Source: JALZDI01 sp965653225 (GTDB taxonomy: Bacteria; Actinomycetota; Actinomycetes; Propionibacteriales; Nocardioidaceae). Taken from it: a DNA stretch of 45,330 bases. The notes under the pieces are model-generated. The model had not been told where the DNA came from, searched no databases, and worked only from the letters and a program-made list of their open reading frames with translations. Shown here in pieces: positions 32,089 through 39,486 of the stretch. Each line of letters starts with the position of its first letter. Position 1 is the stretch's first letter. The translations under genes were made by a program, and so were the position numbers. The stretch spans positions 1 to 45,330 of the forward strand of contig CBFGZI010000017.1 of assembly GCA_965653225.1 (NCBI GenBank). The letters run 5' to 3'.

Positions 32089-32493
32089 ATGCCCCGGGAT
32101 CTGCTCAGGAACGCGCTCAGGAACACGCTCAGGAACACGCCCCGTGACGTGACGGCACTCGCCGCGGTGTTCGCGGTCTCGGGCGTGCTGCACTTCGCCA
32201 TGCCACGGCCGTACGAGAAGATCGTGCCGCGGCCGCTGCCCCGCAAGCGCGACCTGGTCTACGCCTCGGGCCTGGCCGAGCTGGTCTGCGCGGCGGGTCT
32301 GGTGCACCCGCACACCCGCCCGGCGGCGGGCTGGGGGAGCCTGGCGCTGCTGCTCGCGGTCTACCCGGCCAACCTGCAGATGGCTCTCGACGCCCAGCGC
32401 ACCCGGTCGACCGCGTACAAGGCGGGCACGCTGCTGCGGCTGCCGCTGCAGCTGCCGATGGTCCGCACCGCGCTCCGCGCGGCCCGATGCTGA
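32089..32493 (+). CDS. DoxX-like small membrane protein
   Basis: A 134-residue protein with about four hydrophobic segments (LAAVFAVSGVLHFAM; LAELVCAAGLV; LALLLAVYPANLQMAL) and the DoxX/MauE-like context FAMPRPYEKIVPRPLPRKRDLVYASGLAE. Function is unknown; some relatives are redox-linked. The N-terminus holds a triple LRN(A/T) repeat encoded by three tandem 12-bp units. The stop overlaps the start of the next lipoprotein gene (ATGCTGA). Confidence 0.75.
   Translation: MPRDLLRNALRNTLRNTPRDVTALAAVFAVSGVLHFAMPRPYEKIVPRPLPRKRDLVYASGLAELVCAAGLVHPHTRPAAGWGSLALLLAVYPANLQMALDAQRTRSTAYKAGTLLRLPLQLPMVRTALRAARC
32104..32139 (+). repeat. Three tandem 12-bp units inside the DoxX-like gene
   Basis: CTCAGGAAC(G/A)CG repeats three times (32104-32115, 32116-32127, 32128-32139), encoding LRNA-LRNT-LRNT at the cytosolic N-terminus. 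The length stays a multiple of three, so copy-number change would not break the frame. Confidence 0.8.
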
Positions 32494-33449
32494 CCACCCC
32501 TGCCCGCCGGTCGCTGGCCCTCGCGCTGGTCGCGGCCGCGGTCTCGGCGTGTGGCGCCTCCGTCTCGGTGAGCGGACCCGCGCCCACGCCGACGAGGCCC
32601 TGGCTGCAGACGTCGCCGCAGTCACCGCAGACGAGGCTGCAGACGCCGCCGGGAGCCCCGCCGCCGACGTCGCGGGCCGCGCCGAAGACCCCCGCGACAG
32701 GGCCGAGCAACGCCCGCCCACCGCACCGGCCCGCGCAGCCCCGGCTGGACACTTGGCAGGTGGGAGCCAAACCGCTGCCGTTGCGCCCGGACGGGTACGG
32801 GCGGGTGCTGCCCACCCCGCGCGAGCTGCGCGTGCGCCGCCTGCCCACGGTCGACCGGCTGCCCCCGCCGCCAGCGGGCGAGTACGACGCCAGCGTCGAG
32901 CCCATCTCCGCGCGGGTCCGCCGGCGGATGGGCACCACCTGGAGGCCGGGCTGCCCGGTCGGGCTGGACGACCTGCGCTACGTCACCACGAGCTTCTGGG
33001 GCTTCGACGGCCGCCCGCACACCGGCGAGCTCGTGGTCAACGCACGCGTGGCCCACGACGTGGTCGGCGTCTTCCGCCGGCTGTACCGCAGCCGGTACCC
33101 GATCGAGGAGATGCGCCTGGTCACCACCGCCGACCTGCGTGCACACCCCACCGGCGACGGCAACAACACCGCCGCGTTCGTGTGCCGGCCGACACGCGGT
33201 CAGTCGGAGTGGTCGGCGCACGCATACGGGCTGGCGGTCGACGTCAACCCGTTCATGAACCCCTACCACGCCGGCAGCCTCGTGCTGCCCGAGCTGGCCA
33301 GCGCCTACCTGGACCGGAGCCGGCACCGGCCGGGCATGATCACCGCGCACGGCGAGGTCGTCGCCGCGTTCCGGTCCATCGGGTGGACCTGGGGTGGGAC
33401 GTTCGACTCGGTCAGCGACCCGATGCACTTCTCCGCGACCGGCCGCTGA
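32487..33449 (+). CDS. M15-like (D-Ala-D-Ala/L-Ala-D-Glu peptidase-type) lipoprotein
   Basis: A 320-residue lipoprotein. The signal peptide ends in the lipobox VSAC (Cys22). Residues 25-100 are Pro/Thr/Gln-rich linker. The C-terminal domain has SAHAYGLAVDVNPF (H245, D252) and DPMHFS (H314), the zinc ligands of the M15 VanY/endolysin-type family. It probably trims peptidoglycan stem peptides outside the membrane. The ATG at 32487 overlaps the DoxX-like gene stop. Confidence 0.83.
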   Translation: MLTTPARRSLALALVAAAVSACGASVSVSGPAPTPTRPWLQTSPQSPQTRLQTPPGAPPPTSRAAPKTPATGPSNARPPHRPAQPRLDTWQVGAKPLPLRPDGYGRVLPTPRELRVRRLPTVDRLPPPPAGEYDASVEPISARVRRRMGTTWRPGCPVGLDDLRYVTTSFWGFDGRPHTGELVVNARVAHDVVGVFRRLYRSRYPIEEMRLVTTADLRAHPTGDGNNTAAFVCRPTRGQSEWSAHAYGLAVDVNPFMNPYHAGSLVLPELASAYLDRSRHRPGMITAHGEVVAAFRSIGWTWGGTFDSVSDPMHFSATGR

Positions 33450-33536
33450 CAATCTCGCGTGATCCGCCGCGGGTCGGGCAGATATCCTCGCTCGCGACCA
33501 CCTGAAAGCCCGTACGCCGTACCACTGGGAGTCTTC

Positions 33537-35336
33537 GTGGCCCTCCGAACGACAGCCGGACGCCCCCAACAGCGGGCCCTGCGCATGTCGACGCTGTTCC
33601 TGCGCACGCTGCGTGACGACCCGGCGGACGCGGAGGTCCCGAGCCACAAGCTGCTGGTGCGCGCCGGGTACATCCGCCGTGCCGCCCCCGGTATCTACTC
33701 CTGGCTCCCGCTGGGCTACCGGGTGCTGCGCAACATCGAGCGCATCGTCCGCGAGGAGATGGACGCGATAGGCGCACAGGAGGTGCACTTCCCGGCGCTG
33801 CTGCCCAGGGAACCCTACGAGGTCAGCAACCGGTGGACCGAGTACGGCGACAACGTGTTCCGGCTGCAGGACCGCAAGGGCGCCGACTACCTGCTCGGCC
33901 CCACCCACGAGGAGATGTTCACCCTGCTGGTCAAGGACCTGTACTCCTCGTACAAGGACCTGCCGCTGTCGCTGTACCAGATCCAGACCAAGTACCGCGA
34001 CGAGGCGCGGCCGCGGGCCGGCATCCTGCGCGGGCGGGAGTTCGTGATGAAGGACTCCTACTCCTTCGACGTCAGCGACGAGGACTTCAAGGCCTCCTAC
34101 GACGCGCACCGCGCGGCGTACGTGCGCATCTTCGACCGGCTCGGCCTCGACTACGTGATCGTCGCCGCGATGTCCGGCGCGATGGGCGGCTCGGCCAGCG
34201 AGGAGTTCCTGGCCACCGCGGAGAACGGCGAGGACACCTACGTGCGCTGCGGCTCCTGCGACTACGCCGCCAACGTGGAGGCGGTGCGGGTGCCCGTGCC
34301 GGAGCCCGTGCCGTACGACCACGTGCCGGCGGCCCACGCCGAGCAGACTCCCGACACCCCGACGATCGAGACGCTCGTCGACCACCTCAACGAGCACTTC
34401 CCGCGCGAGGACCGTGCGTGGACGGCCGCCGACACGCTGAAGAACGTCGTGGTGACGCTGGTGCACCCCGACGGCACTCGCGAGGCGCTGGCCGTCGGCG
34501 TGCCGGGCGACCGCGACGTCGACCTCAAGCGGCTGGAGGCGCAGGTCGCGCCCGCGGAGGTCGACGCTTTCACCGAGGCCGACTTCGACGCCAACAAGGC
34601 ACTGGTGAAGGGCTACATCGGCCCCGGCGCGCTGGGGGAGAAGGGCACCGCGAAGATCCGCTTCCTGCTCGACCCGCGCGTGGTCGAGGGCACCCGGTGG
34701 GTCACCGGGGCGAACATCGCCGGCAGCCACGTGATCGACCTCGTGGCCGGCCGCGACTTCACCGGCGACGGGGTGATCCAGGCCGCCGAGGTGCGCGAGG
34801 GCGACACCTGCCCCAACTGCGGCGGCGAGCTGCACACCGCCCGCGGCATCGAGATGGGCCACATCTTCCAGCTCGGTCGCAAGTACGCCGACGCACTGGA
34901 CCTGAAGGTCCTGGACCAGAACGGCAAGCTCGTCACCGTGACGATGGGCTCCTACGGCATCGGGGTGTCGCGTGCGGTCGCCGCGATCGTGGAGAACTCC
35001 CACGACGACCTCGGCATCGTGTGGCCCCGCGAGGTGGCTCCGGCCGACGTGCACCTGGTCGCGGCCGGCAAGGAGGCGCAGGTCTTCGACACCGGCGACC
35101 GGCTCACGTCCGAGCTTGAGCAGGCCGGTGTCGCGGTGCTGTACGACGACCGCCAGCGCGTCTCGCCGGGCGTGAAGTTCAAGGACGCCGAGCTGATCGG
35201 GGTGCCCACGATCGTCGTGCTCGGCAAGAACCTGGCCGACGGTGTGGTCGAGGTGCGTGACCGTCGCACCGGAGAGCGCGAGAACGTTCCCGTCGGCGAC
35301 GCGGTCGCGCACCTGACCGCGCTGGTCGGCGGCTGA
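33537..35336 (+). CDS. proS: Prolyl-tRNA synthetase (bacterial type with INS domain)
   Basis: Class II aminoacyl-tRNA synthetase charging tRNA-Pro; 599 residues from this start. Catalytic motif 2 is TKYRDEARPRAGILRGREFVMKDSYSFD and motif 3 is GIGVSRAVAAIVE. The editing insertion (YbaK-like INS domain) occupies about residues 255-425, so misacylated Ala-tRNA editing is likely. An anticodon-binding domain is C-terminal (QVFDTGDRLTSELEQAG). GTG 33537 follows GGGAG at 5-nt spacing. ATG 33585 would drop the LR that aligns with the E. coli N-terminus. Confidence 0.95.
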   Translation: MALRTTAGRPQQRALRMSTLFLRTLRDDPADAEVPSHKLLVRAGYIRRAAPGIYSWLPLGYRVLRNIERIVREEMDAIGAQEVHFPALLPREPYEVSNRWTEYGDNVFRLQDRKGADYLLGPTHEEMFTLLVKDLYSSYKDLPLSLYQIQTKYRDEARPRAGILRGREFVMKDSYSFDVSDEDFKASYDAHRAAYVRIFDRLGLDYVIVAAMSGAMGGSASEEFLATAENGEDTYVRCGSCDYAANVEAVRVPVPEPVPYDHVPAAHAEQTPDTPTIETLVDHLNEHFPREDRAWTAADTLKNVVVTLVHPDGTREALAVGVPGDRDVDLKRLEAQVAPAEVDAFTEADFDANKALVKGYIGPGALGEKGTAKIRFLLDPRVVEGTRWVTGANIAGSHVIDLVAGRDFTGDGVIQAAEVREGDTCPNCGGELHTARGIEMGHIFQLGRKYADALDLKVLDQNGKLVTVTMGSYGIGVSRAVAAIVENSHDDLGIVWPREVAPADVHLVAAGKEAQVFDTGDRLTSELEQAGVAVLYDDRQRVSPGVKFKDAELIGVPTIVVLGKNLADGVVEVRDRRTGERENVPVGDAVAHLTALVGG

Positions 35337-35372
35337 CTCGGGCCGCCGGGTTCGGCGCCGGGCCGCGGTCAG

Positions 35373-36278
35373 TCAGTCCAGCACGGCTTCGGCGATGAGC
35401 ACGTTCGCGTCGCCGAAGCCGCCGGCGTCGCCCTCGCCGGCCGTCCACAGCAGGTCGTCGACCGCCCGCGCGACCGTCCAGCGGTAGGCGGCCTCGCGGT
35501 CGATCCCGGCCGCCTCGCACAGCGCGTCCACCCGCCGCCGGATCGCGCGGTGCACGTCGCCGCCGGCGACCAGCTCGTCGAACCGGTTCCACACGCACGG
35601 CACCACGTCGTACGCCGGGTCTCCGGCGAGCCCCTTCGGGTCGATGACCAGCCACGGCTCGCGGGTGCCGGCGAGCACGTTGCCGTAGTGCAGGTCGCCG
35701 TGCAGCAGCCGGTCTCCGGCGGTCGGCCCGAGCTCGCGCACGGTGGCCAGCGCCGCGTCCAGCAGCCGCCGGTCGTGGCCGATGCCCAGCCGCCGCCACT
35801 CCTCGAGGAGCTCGTGGCTCCAGCGCTCGCCGACCTCGGACAGGCGCGCCACCGCGGGCGGCGCGGTCGTGCGGTGCAGCCGGCGCAGCAGGCCGCCGAT
35901 CGTTCCGACCGCCTCGTCGGCCGGCTCGTCGAACAGCGACCGGTCGGGGTCGAGCCGCTCCAGCAGCATCGCGAACCCGGTGTCGTCCAGCGCGTGCAGG
36001 CGTACGGCGCCGTCGCCGGCCCACGCCTGCAGCGCGGGCGCCTCGCTCCGGCTCTCGTCGTCGGGGTAGGACACTTTCAATGCGTAGCGGGCGCCGTCCG
36101 CGCCGACGACCGGGACGACGACGCCGACGAACCCGAACCACGTCGGCCCGTCCCGGCGTACGCCCCAGGCGTCCATCAGCGCGTCCACCCGGCCCGGCAG
36201 CTGCGCGACCCAGGCCTCGCCGGCCTCGCCCTCGCGCGCCTCGATCATCTGCGCGAAGTCGGCGGGTACGAGGCTCAC
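35373..36278 (-). CDS. APH(6)/hydroxyurea-type aminoglycoside phosphotransferase family protein
   Basis: A 301-residue kinase-like protein of the aminoglycoside/hydroxyurea phosphotransferase family (StrB-like). The ATP-site Lys is K68 (YALKVSYP), the catalytic loop is LLHGDLHYGNVL (D195, N200) and the metal Asp is D213 (VIDPKGLAGDPAYD). Family members inactivate streptomycin, but chromosomal homologues often have other substrates, so resistance is not established. The GTG start lies 10 bp after the DUF4439 stop. It is the last gene of a three-gene minus-strand operon. Confidence 0.82.
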   Translation of the reverse strand: MSLVPADFAQMIEAREGEAGEAWVAQLPGRVDALMDAWGVRRDGPTWFGFVGVVVPVVGADGARYALKVSYPDDESRSEAPALQAWAGDGAVRLHALDDTGFAMLLERLDPDRSLFDEPADEAVGTIGGLLRRLHRTTAPPAVARLSEVGERWSHELLEEWRRLGIGHDRRLLDAALATVRELGPTAGDRLLHGDLHYGNVLAGTREPWLVIDPKGLAGDPAYDVVPCVWNRFDELVAGGDVHRAIRRRVDALCEAAGIDREAAYRWTVARAVDDLLWTAGEGDAGGFGDANVLIAEAVLD

Positions 36279-36288
36279 CGCGGGTCGC

Positions 36289-36699
36289 TCACCGGGCGTC
36301 GCGAAGACCCGGCCACGGCTCGAGGTCGCCTCCCCAGGCGAGCCCGCGCACCGCGCACTCGGTCAGCCCGCGGGCGGCGTACGCCCGGACCGAACCCACC
36401 GTCCGGGACACCGCCTGGGCGTAGGCCTCGGCACACCGTTCCTCCACGTGCACCGCCAGCCGGTCGGCCTTTGCCTGCCCGGTCACCTCGAACGGGAGCT
36501 CGTACACCGGCTCGGCGGCCACCGCGCCGTCGCCGATCATCGCCGTCAGCTGGTCGCGCCGGCCACGGTGCGCGGCGTAGGCGGCGTAGGACTGCGACGA
36601 CTGCAGCACCCCGCCGATGACGCCGTAGGCGTAGACCGCGGCGTGCTCGGCCGCCAGCACCGGCTGGAGCGCGTCGCGCTGCTCGGGCGGCACCTTCAT
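36289..36699 (-). CDS. DUF4439 ferritin-like domain protein
   Basis: A 136-residue all-helical protein of the DUF4439 type, recognised by LQPVLAAEHAAVYAYGVIGG and YAAHRGRRDQL. The ferritin-like fold places Glu/His residues (AEHAAVYAYG) in a possible di-metal site. No signal peptide is seen. The ATG overlaps the stop of the upstream lipoprotein gene (ATGA). This gene set beside rimP recurs in Actinomycetota; function unknown. Confidence 0.72.
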   Translation of the reverse strand: MKVPPEQRDALQPVLAAEHAAVYAYGVIGGVLQSSQSYAAYAAHRGRRDQLTAMIGDGAVAAEPVYELPFEVTGQAKADRLAVHVEERCAEAYAQAVSRTVGSVRAYAARGLTECAVRGLAWGGDLEPWPGLRDAR

Positions 36700-37229
36700 C
36701 GGCCACCGCCCCCGCCGAGCTCACCCAGCACGCGCACCGCCTGCGCCGACGAGGCCGACATGGAGGCCAGCAGCCGCGCGAACCCGCCGGAGTGCGCCCG
36801 CCGGGTCGCCTCCAGCAGCCGGTCGGACGCCTTCTGCTCGGCCGACTCCAGCCGTCGCACCGCCTGCCCGGGGCTCCGAGGGACGTGCGGTGTCCTCGTG
36901 TCGCCGCGGCCCGCGGCCTTGCCGCCGGTCGCGTCCTTGGGTGCGGCCTGGCCGAGTGCCTGGACGTGCGCGCGGTGGGCGGCCAGGATCGGCCGCAGGC
37001 CGTGGCGCAGGCTGCGGTGCTCCTCGATCACGCCCTCGTACAGCGCCACCACCGCGGCTGTCGCCTGCGAGACCTGCTCGAGCAGCGCGACGTCGGGGTC
37101 GACGTCGGGTGCCTCCCGGGCCGTCCCCTTGCTCGGCGACGCCCCGCTCAGCGTGCAGCCCGCGGCCGTGGCGGCCGGGACCACCAGGGATGCGGCCAGC
37201 ACGGACCGACGCGTGGGGCGGGAGGGCAT
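36696..37229 (-). CDS. Putative Tat-exported lipoprotein, helical
   Basis: A 177-residue protein starting MPSRPTRRSVLAAS, a twin-arginine motif (R7, R8), with the lipobox TAAGC (Cys25). The remainder is predicted helical (LLEQVSQATAAVVALYEGVIEEHRSLRHGL; AVRRLESAEQKASDRLL), possibly ferritin-like as its DUF4439 neighbour. It is the first gene of the operon, divergent from rimP across a 120-bp gap. No function can be assigned. Confidence 0.68.
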   Translation of the reverse strand: MPSRPTRRSVLAASLVVPAATAAGCTLSGASPSKGTAREAPDVDPDVALLEQVSQATAAVVALYEGVIEEHRSLRHGLRPILAAHRAHVQALGQAAPKDATGGKAAGRGDTRTPHVPRSPGQAVRRLESAEQKASDRLLEATRRAHSGGFARLLASMSASSAQAVRVLGELGGGGGR

Positions 37230-37349
37230 GGGCCGAGGGTACCGGCCGGACACACCGTGGACCGCCCGCCCTCCGTGGCGGTCATCGCAGGCCCCGCGCA
37301 GGCGTGTATATGGTGAGACCGCACAAAAGCACATTGAGGGAGGTCGCTC

Positions 37350-37964
37350 GTGAGCAGCCGGCAGAGCAACCGACCGGGCAACCGAACAGGCGGTCGACCG
37401 GGTCCCCGACAGGGCAGCCAGGCACGTCGCCGGTCCGGGCACTCGCCGGACCAGCAACCGGGTCGGCGACGGGGCCAGGGTGCGGGCAGCCCACCCCTTA
37501 CCAGTGCCGACCGTGACCGGCTCGTCGAGACGCTGCGCCCCGCCGTCGAAGGCGCCGGGCTCGATCTGGAGGACGTCGAGGTCACCCCTGCCGGCCGTCG
37601 CCGGCTCGTGCGGGTGGTCGTCGACAAGGACGGCGGTGTCACCTTGGACGACATCGCCGAAACGACGCGCCTGCTGTCCCAGCGTCTCGACGCCGACGAC
37701 GACCTGATGGGCGAGATGTCGTACACCCTCGAGGTGACCTCGCCCGGCACCGACCGCCCGCTGACCGCCGTCCGCCACTGGCGCCGCAACATCGGCCGCC
37801 TGGTGAAGGTGACGCCGCACGAGGGCGAGCCGGTGACCGGCCGCATCGTCGATGCCGGTGAGTCCTCGGCGCGCCTCGACGTCGACGGAGCGTCCCACGA
37901 CGTCGACTACACCGAGGTCCGCAAGGCGCGGGTCGAGGTGGAGTTCAACCGGAAGGAAGCCTGA
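37350..37964 (+). CDS. rimP: Ribosome maturation factor RimP with Arg-rich N-terminal extension
   Basis: RimP assists 30S assembly; 204 residues. The conserved part starts near residue 49 (LTSADRDRLVETLRPAVEGAGLDLEDVEV) and includes YTLEVTSPGTDRPLT. The first 48 or so residues are a disordered basic extension with 11 Arg and no Lys (RPGNRTGGRPGPRQ), absent from standard RimP of about 150 residues. GTG 37350 follows GGGAGG, so the extension is probably translated. nusA follows after 3 bp. Confidence 0.93.
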   Translation: MSSRQSNRPGNRTGGRPGPRQGSQARRRSGHSPDQQPGRRRGQGAGSPPLTSADRDRLVETLRPAVEGAGLDLEDVEVTPAGRRRLVRVVVDKDGGVTLDDIAETTRLLSQRLDADDDLMGEMSYTLEVTSPGTDRPLTAVRHWRRNIGRLVKVTPHEGEPVTGRIVDAGESSARLDVDGASHDVDYTEVRKARVEVEFNRKEA

Positions 37965-37967
37965 TCC

Positions 37968-38960
37968 TTGGACATCGACATCAGCGCGCTCAGGATCCTC
38001 GAGCGGGAGAAGGACATCTCCTTCGACGTGGTCGTCGACGCCATCGAGCAGGCACTCCTCGTCGCCTACCACCGCACGGAGGGGGCGCAGCCCAACGCCC
38101 GCGTCCACCTCGACCGCAAGTCCGGCCACGTGACCGTGCTCGTGCAGGAGACCGGTGAGGCCGAGGACGGCGGCGCGCACGTCTACGAGTACGACGACAC
38201 GCCCGAGGGGTTCGGCCGGATCGCGGCCACGACCGCGAAGCAGATCATCCTGCAGCGGCTTCGTGACGCCGAGGACGAGGCCAAGTACGGCGAGTTCTCC
38301 CAGACCGAGGGCGACATCGTGTCCGGCATCGTGCAGCAGGGGCAGAACCCCGACGACGTGCTGGTCAACCTCGGCCGCCTCGAGGCGCTGCTGCCGCGCG
38401 CCGAGCGGGTGCCGGGGGAGAACTACGAGCACGGCAGCCGCATCCGCTGCCTGGTGGTCAGCGTGCGGCGCGGCCCGCGCGGCCCACAGGTCATGCTGTC
38501 GCGCTCGCACCCCAACCTGGTCAAGAAGCTGTTCGCGCTGGAGGTCCCCGAGATCGCCGACGGCACCGTGGAGATCACCGCGATCGCACGTGAGGCAGGT
38601 CACCGCACCAAGATCGCGGTGCGCTCGACGGTGTCCGGGGTCAACGCCAAGGGCGCCTGCATCGGCCCGATGGGGCAGCGGGTGCGCAACGTCATGAGCG
38701 AGCTGCACGGCGAGAAGATCGACATCGTCGACTGGTCCGAGGACCCGGCCGAGATGGTCGCGCACGCGCTGTCCCCGGCGACCGTGTCCAGCGTCGAGAT
38801 CGTCGACCTGTCCGCGCGTGCCGCCCGCGTCGTGGTCCCCGACTTCCAGCTGTCGCTGGCCATCGGCAAGGAGGGCCAGAACGCGCGGCTGGCGGCGCGG
38901 CTGACCGGATGGCGCATCGACATCCGCCCCGACACACCCGTAGGTGAGGAACTGGCCTGA
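37968..38960 (+). CDS. nusA: Transcription termination/antitermination factor NusA
   Basis: NusA, 330 residues, close to the actinobacterial length and lacking the C-terminal acidic repeats of E. coli NusA. The N-terminal RNA-polymerase-binding domain (DIDISALRILEREKDISFDVVVDAIEQAL) precedes an S1 domain (GDIVSGIVQQGQNPDDVLVNLG) and two KH domains (GPMGQRVRNVMSEL; LAIGKEGQNARLAARL). The start is TTG at 37968, 3 bp after the rimP stop, the usual MDIDI start. Confidence 0.96.
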   Translation: MDIDISALRILEREKDISFDVVVDAIEQALLVAYHRTEGAQPNARVHLDRKSGHVTVLVQETGEAEDGGAHVYEYDDTPEGFGRIAATTAKQIILQRLRDAEDEAKYGEFSQTEGDIVSGIVQQGQNPDDVLVNLGRLEALLPRAERVPGENYEHGSRIRCLVVSVRRGPRGPQVMLSRSHPNLVKKLFALEVPEIADGTVEITAIAREAGHRTKIAVRSTVSGVNAKGACIGPMGQRVRNVMSELHGEKIDIVDWSEDPAEMVAHALSPATVSSVEIVDLSARAARVVVPDFQLSLAIGKEGQNARLAARLTGWRIDIRPDTPVGEELA

Positions 38961-38965
38961 CGGGG

Positions 38966-38971
38966 TAGACT
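38966..38971 (+). promoter_or_regulatory. Possible -10 element for ylxR/infB
   Basis: TAGACT lies 8 bp before the GTG at 38980 and could give an internal promoter for the ylxR-infB part of the operon, nearly leaderless. The same hexamer appears upstream of rpsB. Confidence 0.3.
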
Positions 38972-38979
38972 CACGTTCA

Positions 38980-39402
38980 GTGGACCGACCGTCCGCGGCT
39001 GCCTCCGCGCGTTCGCACCCCGTGCGTACCTGTGTGGGTTGTCGTGAACGGTCACCAAAGTCCGATCTGCTGCGTCTCGTGGTGACCGGTGACCCGCCCG
39101 CCCGGGTGGTCTCGCCCGATCCGCGGGGCACGGCGCCGGGGCGTGGAGCGCACCTGCACCCCACGGTCGCGTGTCTAGACCTTGCCGAACGCCGCCGAGC
39201 GTTCTCCCGTGCCCTCCGGGCCGAGGGACCGCTCGACCTGAGTGTGTTGCGGGCATACGTCGAGACATCCGGTGCCGCCGGCGGGCCGCGTGAGGACGAC
39301 GCGACACGCCGGAGCGAGCCCCGCCGGGGACGCACGCAGAACATGCAAGACGCGGCATCACCCGATGCGGCGACCGAGAGAAAGCGGAGCACTGGCTCAT
39401 GA
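38980..39402 (+). CDS. ylxR: YlxR (DUF448) RNA-binding family protein
   Basis: A 140-residue YlxR homologue. The family signature is RTCVGCRERSPKSDLLRLVV followed by GRGAHLHPTVACL. YlxR binds nucleic acid and lies between nusA and infB in many bacteria; reported roles include RNase P modulation. The last 50 residues are a polar extension. GTG 38980 was chosen because VDRPSAA directly precedes the conserved core; GTG 38944 inside nusA is possible. Confidence 0.87.
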   Translation: MDRPSAAASARSHPVRTCVGCRERSPKSDLLRLVVTGDPPARVVSPDPRGTAPGRGAHLHPTVACLDLAERRRAFSRALRAEGPLDLSVLRAYVETSGAAGGPREDDATRRSEPRRGRTQNMQDAASPDAATERKRSTGS

Positions 39403-39444
39403 ACCGTCAATGAGTTCTTCGCGATGAGCACGTCCGTCAACTAA
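39399..39444 (+). other. Chain of three minimal ATGA-linked ORFs between ylxR and infB
   Basis: ATG 39399 overlaps the ylxR stop and gives MNRQ-stop. ATG 39410 overlaps that stop and gives MSSSR-stop. ATG 39424 overlaps again and gives MSTSVN-stop at 39444. The chain could pass ribosomes across the 84-bp gap toward infB, or be chance. No Shine-Dalgarno sequence precedes them. Confidence 0.25.
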
Positions 39445-39486
39445 CGGTCCGTCGTCAGCCTGGCTCGGACCGCCCAAAGGAGAGCA

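Noticed and set aside
32622..35312. Minus-strand open frame of about 900 codons opposite proS
   Set aside because: Lies antisense to proS and the M15-like gene, with typical shadow composition and no start context.
35373..36278. Calling the APH-like kinase an antibiotic resistance gene
   Set aside because: Family membership is clear, but the gene sits in a core-genome neighbourhood without mobile elements, so the substrate is open.
37230..39440. Upstream minus-strand extension of the helical lipoprotein gene across rimP and nusA
   Set aside because: Only the part from ATG 37229 has a signal peptide and lipobox; the rest is antisense to rimP, nusA and ylxR.
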